A stretch of 64,000 bases of DNA from positions 45,001-109,000 of the forward strand of contig CP071495.1 of the NCBI GenBank assembly GCA_017354895.1. Reading direction: 5' to 3'. Made by a program: the position numbers and the translations under genes. Positions within the stretch are counted from its first letter, which is position 1. Each line of letters starts with the position of its first letter. The DNA is from Podospora comata. Its lineage: Eukaryota; Ascomycota; Sordariomycetes; Sordariales; Podosporaceae. Positions 31,130 through 41,710 of the stretch are shown one piece after another. The notes under the pieces are model-generated. The model was not told the DNA's origin, made no database searches, and was given only the letters and a program-made list of their open reading frames with translations.

Positions 31130-32949
31130 ATGTCTACCTCTACGGTCGAGAAACGATATCTACATAGCACGAGCTACAGCGAAGCTGTAGTGTCGGACAA
31201 CTACTCATTCTCGTATGTGCCACTATTTGCTCCATTCCTCCCAGCCAAGGTTCAGATCTAACACGAACCAGGCCATTCAGCAGCCCCCTCACCAGCCTGA
31301 AGTTTCGAAACGGCATGTGCTTGACTGCACATCGAGAGTTCCTCATCCAGAGCCCCAAGCTGGTCTCACTCATCACTCGTCACGATTCCTTCCCCGAAAC
31401 CATCAGCCTTCCAGAGGTTTCTTACGCTGCTGGCCAGATCCTGATTGCCCACCTCTACAGCGGCCGCTGGACGGAGCTGGCATGGTTCGGACCTGATGGC
31501 GGCGGCCTCGAGGATATTGCCAGATTGGAAACAGCCCTCGAGGTCTACCTGGCCGCCAGGAAATACGAACTCTGCAGTCTCGAGGCTCTCGCTCAGATCC
31601 ACATTGAGCAAGACGCAGCCAGGCTGGACATCTTTACAGTCATCGATGTCGCCAAGAGAGTGTATCCCGTGCCTGACAGCAACGACACTTGGTTCCAGCA
31701 GCATATCAAATCCCGCATAAAGGCCGATTTTGACAAGCCGGACGCTGCTCTGCTGGCCAGGCTGGATACCAACTTTGCTGATGAGTCCTCTATCATCAAG
31801 CTGGTCTTGAAAGGCATGCTCGAGGCCTATCGGGAAAAGACTGAGGCTCTGGCCCAACAGGCTGCAGCGTTGAAGAGACCTTGCACACCATCTAGTGACG
31901 GGTCTTTTGAGGAGGTTGAGTGCCCATCGCTACGGACTGTGGTTGAGGATAAAGCTGCTGTCTGTAGCAAGGAGGACAGCCAAACCACATCTGCCCCCAC
32001 GGCACCGCCTGCTTTGCTACCCACCGAGGTGGCCGTCGAGGTCTCAACAACACATGCCAATCCACTGCTCGATAAGTCGGTTTACGAGATTGCACCTGAG
32101 GCATTACATGAGACTGAAGAGCCGACAGTGCCGAATGTTACTCCCGTGCCTGAGCCAGAGCTTGAGGCGCAAGTATCGGACCACAACGGCAACAGCAGCG
32201 GCGCCACGACAACAGGGATCAAACTGAAGAAGTGCAAACACAAGTCGACCAAGGCGCGCTGGGAGTGCAAGGCGTGCGGAAGGTGCACCAGACCCTCATG
32301 TGTGTCATGCAAGTGCAGGATGTGCACGGCGAAATGTCGTGAAAACCATCGAACTGTTTCTGACCCAGTGGTTGAAGAGGAGGTTTCCCCTGAGGTGGTG
32401 CCTGAGGTCGTTGTGGCAGAGCCCGCTCCAGTCCAGGCGGAGGATGATGGCTGGGATTTTGCGGGCACAAGTAGTAAGACCATTGCGAGGAATGCCCAGA
32501 TCGATGCGGCGGCGGCGGCGGTGGTGGTGGTGGTGGTGGCGGAACCAGAGCCCGAACCAAACCCCGAACCGACGCCTGTGCCGGAACCACAGCCCATTGT
32601 CGAAGATATTCCGCGAGACTCTCTTGATATCGCCAATAACGACAGGAAAAAGGAGGCGAAGAAGGGGAAGCAGAAGGCTGTCGTTCGCCCAGAGACTGAG
32701 CCCGTGATGCAGGAGATTGAGCCAATTCCCCTGATGGAACCGGCTGCAGGACCAAAATCGAAGCCACCGATGGAGGACAACCCCTGGGCGTTTCCATCGA
32801 CAAAGTTCACGAAAAAGAAGGCAAAGGCCGTCGTCGGCACTGGATCGGAACCTGTAAGTGAGACCGGGAACGCCCAGCTCATCGCCGAGATTGAGCGTGG
32901 TTTTCCTCAGGGTGGGTGGGACTTTTGGGGAACGTCAAAAAAGCGATAG
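31130..32949 (+). CDS. BTB/POZ-like protein with Cys-rich cluster and WxF motifs
   Basis: Join 31130-31212, 31272-32949; 586 aa. The 59-nt intron has GTATGT and TCTAAC. Splicing gives a BTB-like start (SEAVVSDNYSFS, LKFRNGMCLTAHREFLIQ, LPEVSYAAGQILIAHLYSG; about residues 15-95) followed by helices. An acidic Pro/Glu linker leads to a compact cluster of nine Cys at about 347-387 (CKACGRC, CVSCKCRMC), probably zinc-binding. The tail repeats a short aromatic motif: GWDFAGTSSK, NPWAFPSTK and GWDFWGTSKK, the last at the C terminus. GCG/GTG triplet repeats encode an Ala/Val run at 32506-32538. BTB domains mediate dimerisation or Cul3 binding. The exact role is unknown. Confidence 0.72.
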
Positions 32950-33003
32950 GTTAGCTTCTAATATGTGATGTGATGGCAGGTGGTTAGATTGTCATTGATC
33001 TTC
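32950..33003. other. Short spacer after the BTB-like gene
   Basis: 3' flank of the plus-strand BTB-like gene, meeting the tail of the minus-strand MFS pseudogene. Nothing distinctive. Confidence 0.4.
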
Positions 33004-33502
33004 TCAAGTATTATAGTTCGTTTCCAGTTCCCTCCTCGCCATGTTCACTTCTCGATAATCCCTCCCCTTAGAAAATCCATCCAGCGTCGCAAAGAACAGC
33101 GTCGAAACAATCCCCACCACCGACACAGCAGTAGCGTACCTAGTCATCCCACTGCTGCACAGTATACTCATTTCTCGGGTGTGATTTGAGAAACAGCGGG
33201 AGCAACGTATTCCACAGCATCACAACCCTGACCACTCCCGCGATCCCAATACCTTTCTTGCAAAGCCCCACGACAGCGACGATGTATTTTCTTGCTGTCC
33301 CCTCTTTTCGGGTGACACCCTCTTCCTCTTCCACCGCCATCCTTCGATCCCCCTCTGTCAGATACCACACCTCGGTCTCCCCGGCAGAGTAATAATCCCA
33401 TCAATAATTGAACAACCACCTCCACCCCTGCAGCCCATGACGCCCGTCCATACTGCTGTAAATCCCACTCTGTGGGCGCGGGCCGAACCCATCGTCAGCC
33501 AT
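33004..33502 (-). pseudogene. MFS transporter pseudogene (allantoate permease-like, C-terminal half)
   Basis: Minus-strand fragments in three frames join in transporter order: HGLQGWRWLF (33440s), IIDGIITLP (33390s), VWYLTEGDRRMAVEEEE (33370-33320), LWNTLLPLFLKSHP, YTVQQ, then VSVVGIVSTLFFATLDGF and a tail ending at 33004. WRWLF-IIDGIITLP and LWNTLLPLFLKS are hallmarks of the Dal5-type anion:cation symporter group of MFS permeases. Frameshifts separate each piece and the N-terminal membrane half is missing. It abuts the tRNA gene. No intact product is possible. Confidence 0.72.
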
Positions 33503-33640
33503 TTTGTGACGCTCGAGACCGGGAGGTCGGCGATTGATTTTGATGATAAGATAATGAATTTTGAGCAGGGATGGAAAAAAAATGAAGCTCCACAGCAGAG
33601 AGGGTTGGTTGTTCTGGGGAAAATGCAAATGCAAAAGTGA

Positions 33641-33725
33641 AGGTCGTGCCCGGAATCGAACCGGGGTTGCCGGAATTGTCCGATGCTATCAGAATCCGGA
33701 GTGATAACCGCTACACTACACAACC
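33641..33725 (-). tRNA. tRNA-Gln(CUG) with 13-nt intron
   Basis: Minus strand, 85 nt. Acceptor GGTTGTG pairs with CACGACC (one G-U), with discriminator T. The D arm is GTG/CAC and the T arm CCCGG-TTCGATT-CCGGG. The anticodon stem CCGGA/TCCGG encloses TTCTGA, so the anticodon is CUG. A 13-nt intron (TAGCATCGGACAA) follows position 37, the canonical site. It should read CAG codons. The internal A and B boxes are intact. Confidence 0.93.
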
Positions 33726-33873
33726 GTCGGTTGTATCTGTCCAGTCCAGAAGGAATCTGACTCTTTGCTGTCCATACTAAACAATTGTCATGCATGTTTT
33801 CTGGATCACCATTTCCACATTGAAGAAGCCGCAACGATTACTCTTTACCTGACATATCACTACCTGGTATCCT

Positions 33874-35028
33874 TTACCGAGTCTCCTGTGTGTCTGGAAT
33901 CTCACCCTCACCACCCCCCTCCTCATCTCTTTCTTCCTCTTCCTGCTCCTCGTCCTCCTCGCTCTCCTCCTCAATATCCACCATCCCAATCGGCACCGCC
34001 TGCACCGCCGTACCCGTCCTCTTACTCCCGATCAACATCTTGTACGCCTCCACCACCTCAGGAAACACGTCCTGCTTCCGAAAGAATTCTGACTGCGCCC
34101 TCATCTCCACCTCCAGCGTATCCTCCGCCCCCCTGGACGTCTGTGAAAGCAAAACCTGGCTACCCCCAATACTCTGACTGCCTCCCATCACAGCCGGACT
34201 ACTCCCTGTTCTGTGCGACGCAGAGGCAACACCGGAATACCTAGGAAAATGCATCCCCAACGCCACCACACTCTCCGGCCCGGTGAGTCCCCGACAGATG
34301 TGCAGAACCGCCCCGGAGAGAGCGGGACACTCCTTCTCAAACACCTTTTGGTGTCTCAACTCCCGCAGCAAACTGCTCCGTATCAAGTGTTGGTTGATCT
34401 CCAGTATTGCCTTCAGCGCGTTCAACCGTGTGCCCAAACTAGCGGGCCAGACGGAGGCGGCGTGGATGTACCTGATGTTGGTCTGCACGCCGCGGGCGGT
34501 CATGATGGCTTCGAGGTCGGAGGGGGATATCGTGTCGAGGGATAGGGGGCGGAAGGCGGATTTGACGGCTGTGACGATCGCGTCAAAGGCAACGGTTTGG
34601 TCGGGGACCGGGGTGTTGAGCTCGTCGAAGCGGGCGGAGAGGTAAGAGGCAGTTTTGCGGCGGCAGGGTTTGCCCGAGGTGACGAGGTGGGAGATGAGCT
34701 GGCGGACTTCACGGTCGGAGAGGACGGTGCTGAGGATTGTGCGACAGTCTTGGATGGGCAGCTGGGAGGCGACGGTAGGGAGGCCCATGATGGCGGAGGG
34801 GGTGAGTTTGGAGGTTGCTTTTGGTTTCATTTTGAGTCGGTTGGGGATAAGGGCACTGGTGGTTGGGATGAGGGTGAGGGGGGAGGAGAAACCTGGGTCG
34901 GTTTGTGTGCGCTGTCGCTTCGCGGCGCTCTTGCTCTTGCTAGGTGTCCGTGGGGTTGGGGCATGGATGCCGTCGCCTCTACCGTTGTCGTCGCCGTCGC
35001 CGCCGCCGTCGTCCTGGAGTCGCTTCAT
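33874..35028 (-). CDS. Unknown protein with acidic tail, probably nuclear
   Basis: Minus strand, single exon, 384 aa from the ATG at 35028 (MKRLQDDGGG); the frame stays open upstream, but that segment lacks a plausible ATG context. The N-terminal 75 residues are basic, with TPSKSKSAAKRQR suggesting nuclear targeting. The centre (about 95-250) is predicted helical, with DCRTILSTVLSDREVRQLISHL and RLNALKAILEINQHLIRSSL. The C terminus is a long Glu/Asp run (EEESEEDEEQEEEERDEE). I do not recognise the family. Replication or chromatin roles are possible on composition alone. Bases 33503-33640 and 33726-33873 around the neighbouring tRNA hold nothing else. Confidence 0.65.
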   Translation of the reverse strand: MKRLQDDGGGDGDDNGRGDGIHAPTPRTPSKSKSAAKRQRTQTDPGFSSPLTLIPTTSALIPNRLKMKPKATSKLTPSAIMGLPTVASQLPIQDCRTILSTVLSDREVRQLISHLVTSGKPCRRKTASYLSARFDELNTPVPDQTVAFDAIVTAVKSAFRPLSLDTISPSDLEAIMTARGVQTNIRYIHAASVWPASLGTRLNALKAILEINQHLIRSSLLRELRHQKVFEKECPALSGAVLHICRGLTGPESVVALGMHFPRYSGVASASHRTGSSPAVMGGSQSIGGSQVLLSQTSRGAEDTLEVEMRAQSEFFRKQDVFPEVVEAYKMLIGSKRTGTAVQAVPIGMVDIEEESEEDEEQEEEERDEEGGGEGEIPDTQETR

Positions 35029-35419
35029 GATGCCGGGCTGATGGGGGATGGGTCTCAAGGGTATCAGCATCTCAATGCGGGACCCAAACAACCGGGCAAT
35101 GCGTCACCGCTGCCGCTGCCCGCAAGGGAAGGTGAACAAGGAGCAAGTGCCTGCCTACAAAAGATGCACACCAGTGCTGGAGATTTAGGCTTCACCGGAC
35201 CCCCACCGCATTCTACCCCGGCCAAGGTTCAACATCAAGACACGACTGGAAACGAAACTGCGTGTACTGTCACCATGAAGGCCCAAGGTGTGTCGTCATC
35301 AACAGACCGCTGCCTTATATTTGCGGCCACAAAATTATGCAGGATTAGAATAATTAATTATAGGAAGAAACTACTACACCGTCACCGCAACCCGTTCCCA
35401 ACCCACCCAAAAATCAAGT
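35029..35419. other. Intergenic region between two minus-strand genes
   Basis: 391 bp: promoter of the unknown nuclear-type gene and 3' flank of the BBE-like gene, whose stop is at 35420. No motif assigned. Confidence 0.4.
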
Positions 35420-37550
35420 CTAGTTGGAGATCTTGCAGAGCTTGCCGACCTGGGTGGTTAACCAGCTGGGCTGGCCCTGGATGGTCCACCTCTCGGCACC
35501 GACGGCAGTGGGAGCCCAGAAGAGATCGTTGGGGTCGACCTCGCGCTTGATCCTGAGCAGGCGCTGGTAGTTGGTGCCGAAGAAGGCCTCGCCAAAGTTG
35601 GGCTCCATGACATCGCCCTCGTTGCCGTAGCCACCGGGGCCCCAGGCACGGAGACGCTCCATCCAGTCGTGGGTAATCTTGTTGTTGGTGGCGGCCAGCT
35701 CGGGCTCGGGGGTGCCCGGGGCCCAGCCGGCGCCCATAATGGCGAACCAGATGGCGTCGCGCCAGTGGGAGTTGGCGGCCGAGTTGGGAGTGCCCTCGGT
35801 CTGGCGGGGGTTCATGTTGTACTGGATGAGCGCGGAGCCCTCCTCGACAACGGCGCGCATCTCGTCGAATAAGGCGTCGCGGTTGGTCGAGTTGTTCCAG
35901 ACGCTGGCGGGGAACATGCGGGAGGCGGTGCGCATGTTGCTGTTGGCCACGGACTCGGCAGGGAAGTACTGGGTCCAGACGTCATAGAGGTTGTCCTTCT
36001 CGAAGAAGTTGGGGGTGAAGGCGAGACCCATGGCAGTCCACTCATCGAGGAGAGGCTGGACGTGAACCTTGAACTGGGCGAGAGTCATGTTGGGCATCAT
36101 GAAGGGGTGGAAGGTCCAGCTGTAGCCACCGGCGGCGGTGAATAGAGGGAAGACAGTGGAGTAGCCATAGACGCCCTGGGCGGCATAGTCCGGGAACTTG
36201 CGCCAGTAGGCATACATGGCCTGCCAGAAGACGGCGATGCTGTTCTCGGACTCGGGACCGGCGTTGAGGGTCATGGAGAAACCAGCAAACTTCTGCTTGG
36301 GGTGGACCTTGACGGTGATGGAGGTGACGACACCGAAAGTGCCCCCGCCGCCGCCACGGAGAGCCCAGAACAGGTCGGTGTTCTTGGTCTCGGTGGCAGT
36401 AACGAAGCGGCCGTTGGGGAGGACGACATCGATGCTGAGGACCTGGTCGGAACCGAGACCATACTTGCTGCTCAGGGGCGAGTGACCACCACCAGCAAGG
36501 TAACCACCGGCAACACCAACACCGGGGCACTCACCACCGACAGCGGTGACACCGAGGCTGTTGGCGGCCGCATAAAGCTCACCAACCTGGACACCGGCAC
36601 CGAGCTTGAGGGCAGGGCCATTGTAGGAAGGGCTGCGGAACGACTTGACATACTTGATGTCCTTGAGGTTGTGGGTCCAGATCGAGAGGGCACCGGCGCC
36701 AGTCGACTTACCAAGGAAGTCGTGGCCCGTGTTATGGACGACAAGACGGAGGTTCTGGTTGCGGGCAAAGTTGACGGCAAGCTGAACTTGATAGACGCTG
36801 TGGATCTTCACAGAGTAGGAGGGGAAGCTGCCCATCTCGCAGGTGCCGGTCTGGCCGTTCTGGGGCATGCACGTCTCGCCCTGGTAGAGGGGGGACATGA
36901 CCGAGGTGGGATCACTCGCGTGAAGAGCAGACTGAGCCCAGTTGGCAAGCACATATTGGCACTTGGCAGCATTGTAGACGCCGCTATTGGGGTAGCAGAC
37001 GGCACCGATGGGGACAGTCTCGATGAGGGCGCCACCGGTCAGGAGGTTGAAGACAGTCCAGCTCAGACGGGATGGCCAGGCACGGTCACCGGGGAACACC
37101 TTGCAGTCGCCGACCTGGAAGCCCCTTGAGAAGCTTCTCTTAGTGGTTACGCTGGAGACTTCTTCGTCGAAGGTGAAGAGATTGATGTCGCTGAGGTCAA
37201 GAGCGGTAAGGTTGGCGAGGACGGCATCGGTCAACAGCAGGACCTCACCGGCATCCTCAACCACCTCGACCTCGGCAGCCGGGGCGACGGTGGTCTCGTT
37301 GGCAGCTACAAGACAGTCAGCAACCAAGGCAACCTAGCGTAACCAACATCCACCCCCGGCGGATAGGGTGATATTGAGGCATCCTAGCTTCCACGTTGGA
37401 GCAGCATGGCATCGTGGGAAAGAAATATCGGCTGGACATACAAAGGACAGACCCGTCTTCGGCGAGAATGGTTGGCTCTGTCTGGGCCAAACCGAGGCGA
37501 GCAAATGTACCCGCAAGGAGCAGGGCGCGGGAGAGGGATACAGCAATCAT
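35420..37550 (-). CDS. Secreted BBE-like FAD-linked oxidase
   Basis: Minus strand, exon 1 37550-37442, intron 37441-37306 (136 nt; GTATGT, GCTGAC, TTGTAG), exon 2 37305-35420; 664 aa. Exon 1 encodes a signal peptide, MIAVSLSRALLLAGTFARLG then LAQ. The FAD-binding domain has VVHNTGHDFLGKSTGAGALS, whose His is the expected 8-alpha FAD attachment, and GECPGVGVAGGYLAGGGHSP, whose Cys matches the second covalent site of berberine bridge enzyme. The BBE domain at the C terminus has NFGEAFFGTNYQRLLRIKR and DPNDLFWAP. It probably oxidises a sugar, alkaloid or phenolic outside the cell, producing H2O2. The total length divides exactly by three, supporting the splice model. Confidence 0.88.
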
Positions 37551-40363
37551 GGTTGTCAAAAGTTGATCCAATGATGCTGGTGAGAGGAGCGGGAGGGAGT
37601 GAGGTTCACGACATCAAGGACTGCGATCTAGCAAAGGTTATGTAGCCCGCAGATCCGGGAGGTGCCGGATTGCTGCCCCCCTTTCCAAATTGCGTTTGCC
37701 CCCTCGATACCCAACAGAAGAAGAGCCTGCTCGGATCAGTTGCCGAATCCCTCTCAATCCTAGCATGAACTGGTGGTGTTGGTGGCAGGGACCCAGGCAA
37801 TTCACAACATGTCCGCGACCAGCATCCCGGGCTGCCATGCGGCGGTGTGGGGTCTAGAGCGAATTGCGACGCCTGCCCTCGTAAGAGCCAGTTGAGGTGA
37901 CGGGAGAAATGGCATCATTACCGATGACATGGTTATTTACACCCCAGGCAAGTGTGGAAAGACGGATAGGTATGGAAATTGTATTCCTGCCGTTCCGGAT
38001 TGGCTGGACAGGTCTTGCGGCACGTGGCACATGGGCATGATATGATGGTGGAAGGAGGTTGAAGTATGGAGAGGGGCATTGTTGTGTTACCATGATGTTT
38101 ATTACCTGTACACTGCGACAACACAAAATACTTGAAGTTTCTAGACCCCGGTATAGCATCTCTGGACCTTTTTGTTTTGGGGGGGAGAACGCGGGGCCCT
38201 TCGGGGAGCAGAGGTTCATCCGGTGTTGCGGGAGGTGGGATGAACGAGACGAAAGCGGGGGAAAATGTTACCCTTCTGTGCGCTCGCCGGGACCGGCGCT
38301 TCGCCCGGTCTTCTCTTAGCACGGATTCAGTGGGTTCAAGGGGAGTCCGTGGGGTCCGGAGCGAAAATCGACAATCCCTTCTGGAACTCTCAAAGCCAGA
38401 ACCATCTTCCCCACCGTCGTCGCCGGCAGAAATGAGGGCCTATGAGGAGAGTTCGTTTGTAAAAAGGACACGGGCACTCGGATATAAATACCTTATGAAT
38501 CATCGTGACTACGTACATACCGACATACATATCACCGACCGACCACCTGGTTAAATCCCCGTCGTTTACCGCATGGCTGCACCCCAGATCTAGCCACCAA
38601 GCCACTGTTGCCCCCTTTTCCTCTTGCCTTTAGACACGGCCGCCTAAACTGCTGGAATTTGCGGTTCCTCAGCAGATCAAAAAACGTGTTTGCCGTTGCC
38701 TCAACTAATGCAAGCTAAAACAGACTAAGGACTCCTTGGGCTTGCCAAGTCACTCGGTCAGTCACTAGCCCGGCATTATCCTGCAACGTCAAGCTGCCCT
38801 GGCAGTTACTGTGGAGAAAGGCACTCTTGCAAACCCGAGGGACTGTTTCCCATCTGCATGTTTTGTCTGACAGGTTGACGGCACTTCTTGTCCCAAAGTG
38901 CGCTTACTACGGTTATTTACCTTGGGTAGGCTAACGACAGGTGCGGCTCGGTATCCCGCTTCAATACCAACAACAATGTCAAATATCTGCCTCGCCTGAG
39001 GGCTTTTTTGCACATCAAGGTTGTTCGCTCTGGAAAAAGAAAAACCCATGGGATGCTTGGCCAGCTGCTTGTGCCTCCGACCTGTGTCGAGCATGGAGCA
39101 CCCTGTCTTTGTCCTCTTGGCCGAGGTCCTGGGTTGTGGGTCTTCGGCCGGGGGGACTTTGCTGTGGGAGCTTTATCCTTTGGGAGACATTCATTTTTGT
39201 GTATGTCCGTCTCTGGACCCCCAAAACTCTATCGACAGGAATCTCACCAGCGAAAGTGCGATCGGCGACAGCGACAACGATAACACGTGGTGATGCCTCT
39301 GCAGATCCGATCTTGTTGTCTAGCCACACATGCGTGACAGGGGAACTCCGCAAAGATCTGCCGATTGACGATGACGAGAGATCTCTGGGACTACATAGTT
39401 GTCATGATCAGAAGGTTGATGCAGTGGTACGATATAACGACACCGCTTCTTCGTCGACGTAAAATGGCAAAGCCTTTGCACTTTATAAAACAGCAAAGAC
39501 CATTTCTGCTTTAATAGACATTGCATAAAAATTCAAACCCTCACACTCCACCCTTCTCACTCCATATCGGACGGGCATCTCCACCAAAGTCATGCCGGGA
39601 GCTTCCAATGAAAAGCGTTTTCACCCTGGCGGGGAGAACGGCTTGCTCTCGCCGGGACGGTCTAGCTTGTCTTCCTACTTACTCGTCCGAGAAACCGTTG
39701 ATCATTGCCCGGAAGGGGGTTTCCCTTGACACCAAGATTTATGTAGCAACTGACTCTAGCTTGCAGCCAAGACTATTTCGCCGACTTTGCCTGCCGCACA
39801 TTCGCTGGGTTCGGAGTGTGTGTGGAGGTTTGGGTATGTATGACAAGGGCTTCAATGTCCACTTCCCACGTGGAATAAAGGGATTCTGACTTCTTGTCGA
39901 AATGAGGGCTTCTTGTTCTCCCTTTGGAACTTTCTTCTTTCCTGCAGGCGGGAATAGCACAGGTGCGGCCACCAGTCCACTATTGTAAGAACTTTGTTGT
40001 CGCCCCCTTTTTCCACCCTGGGAATCCGCTCTAATGTAACTTACGTTGCGGTGTTTATTTGGCACAACCCAGCCAGTTCTGCGAGCTTCTGGTGATGATC
40101 ATATTTCATAAAGCAAGGAAGCTGCTGTATTTTTTGTTTTCTACTGCTACTGTTATATACCTATTTGTGCCTCGGTGTTCCTGGTACTTCGAAGGATTGT
40201 TCTTGATCGTCGTGCCCTTCCCTTCTCGTCGTAACCTCCACACGGCTTTGATTATCTCGCCCACAGCCCGCTGCGATTCGGCCCGTGTTCCAGACTATGC
40301 CGTTCGTTCTGTCCGGTTGTTAGACCACGGAATATCTCAGGGTGATATCAGTCGCTCGCAAAG
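37551..40363. other. Long intergenic region
   Basis: About 2.8 kb, GC-normal, without a supported gene. Open frames at 37933-38322 (minus), 39015-39353 (minus) and 40059-40367 (plus) have no recognisable domain. The last 300 bp are probably the 5' leader and promoter of the rhodopsin-domain gene. Confidence 0.45.
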
Positions 40364-41710
40364 ATGACCCTCCTTCCTCGCCACCCACCGCACCCCAACG
40401 TGCTTGATATCCCAACACCACCACTACAACAAGCCGGTCTCTTCATTATTTTCTTCTTCACAGCTATCGCCTTCGTTGCCTTCCTGCTCCGGATCTTTTC
40501 CCGGCACAAAACTGGACAATGGGGTCTCGACGATGCTATGGTGGGCTGTGCCATGCTGTTCTCGCTCCTGATGATTGGGCCTTTCTATATGTGTAGGTTT
40601 AGTTCGACAAATTCCTGCTCGCGGCGAATGCTAACAACGTATAGACATCAAACTCGGATACTTTGGCTGGAGACAAGAAGACGTCCCGCCAACATATGAT
40701 CCAACGCCGGCATTTTGGTGGTTCTTCCTAGCACAATTGTTTTACAACCCTATCTTGGCCTTCGTCAAGGCTTCGGTACTCCTGTTCCTGCTGAGACTCG
40801 GTGGTCAGAAGCCTGGCGTTAGAATGGTCATCTACGTCCTCAATACCTTCAACGCTCTGCAGGCTATCGCCATCTTCCTGGTTGCGCTGCTCCAGTGCTT
40901 GCCGATCGAGGCCAACTGGGACTTTGCCCTGAAGGCTGACCCCAACACCCGGTGTATCGACAACAGCTTCCACGTCATTGCGTCCTGCTTGACACTGCTC
41001 ACTGACATCTTGGTTGTTGTTATTCCATTTTGGATTTTCTTGGGCCTCAAGATGAAGAAGGCGGCCAAGGTTGCTGTCTTGGGAATCTTCCTGCTCGGTC
41101 TTGCGTACGTTTCACTTTTTTGTGACCACCGTTCTCCCAACTTCCGCTAACCTTTGATATCCACAGTGTCACCATTATCGGCGCGGTCCGACTCAACGGC
41201 ATCATCAAGCTCTTTTACAGCACGCCCGACGGCAAGGACCCATTCCACGACGTGACCGTCACCCTCTCCGTTGTCGAAGCCAACATCGCCATCGTGTCTG
41301 CCTGCGCGCCAGCCCTGCGACCGCTGTTCCGCATGTGGATGCCCGTCCTCTTCGGCGGCACCACCGAGCGCTACGGTAACAAGTACACCCCCAACAGCAA
41401 ACTACCTCACTACGCCGACCAGAGCAATATCAAGGGCGGCAACGGCACCGGCATGCGCGCGGACGACGTCACGCTCAAGAGCATCAAGGTGACGAGGAAC
41501 CGCGACGGGCACACCGAGTGCCGGAGCGCCAGCCCAAGCGGGAGCGAGGAGGAGATCATGACGTACAATGGTATTATGCGGACGACAGATGTCAGGGTAC
41601 AGTACGACGGCGCGAGCGGGTTTGCGGTGTCAACAGGGGACAAGAGCAGGCCGAGTGTAGACTCCAAGGGGGTGGACTTTGTTGCTATTGAGGAGAAGAG
41701 GACAGTGTAA
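40364..41710 (+). CDS. Fungal rhodopsin-domain (Pth11/SAT4-like) seven-span membrane protein
   Basis: Join 40364-40592, 40645-41104, 41167-41710; 410 aa. Intron 1 (52 nt) has GTAGGT and TGCTAAC; intron 2 (62 nt) has GTACGT and GCTAAC. Seven hydrophobic spans begin with AGLFIIFFFTAIAFVAFLLR, followed by the family signature GLDDAM, then YIKLGYFGWR, NPILAFVKASVLLFLLRL, RCID, a PFWIFLGLKM loop and VSACAPALRPLF. The C-terminal 100 residues are polar and cytosolic. Such proteins are abundant in plant-associated and saprotrophic fungi and are suspected receptors; ligands are unknown. Confidence 0.88.

Noticed and set aside
33874-35028. Origin recognition complex subunit 6
   Set aside because: Considered because of the helical core and nuclear-type tails, but none of the remembered ORC6 features could be placed, so the function is left open.
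34597-35550. 317-aa plus-strand frame
   Set aside because: Overlaps the minus-strand unknown protein and the 3' end of the BBE-like gene; Gly/Val/Glu-rich shadow.
36302-37129. 275-aa plus-strand frame
   Set aside because: Antisense of the BBE-like oxidase, whose domains, splice junction and signal peptide are all on the minus strand.
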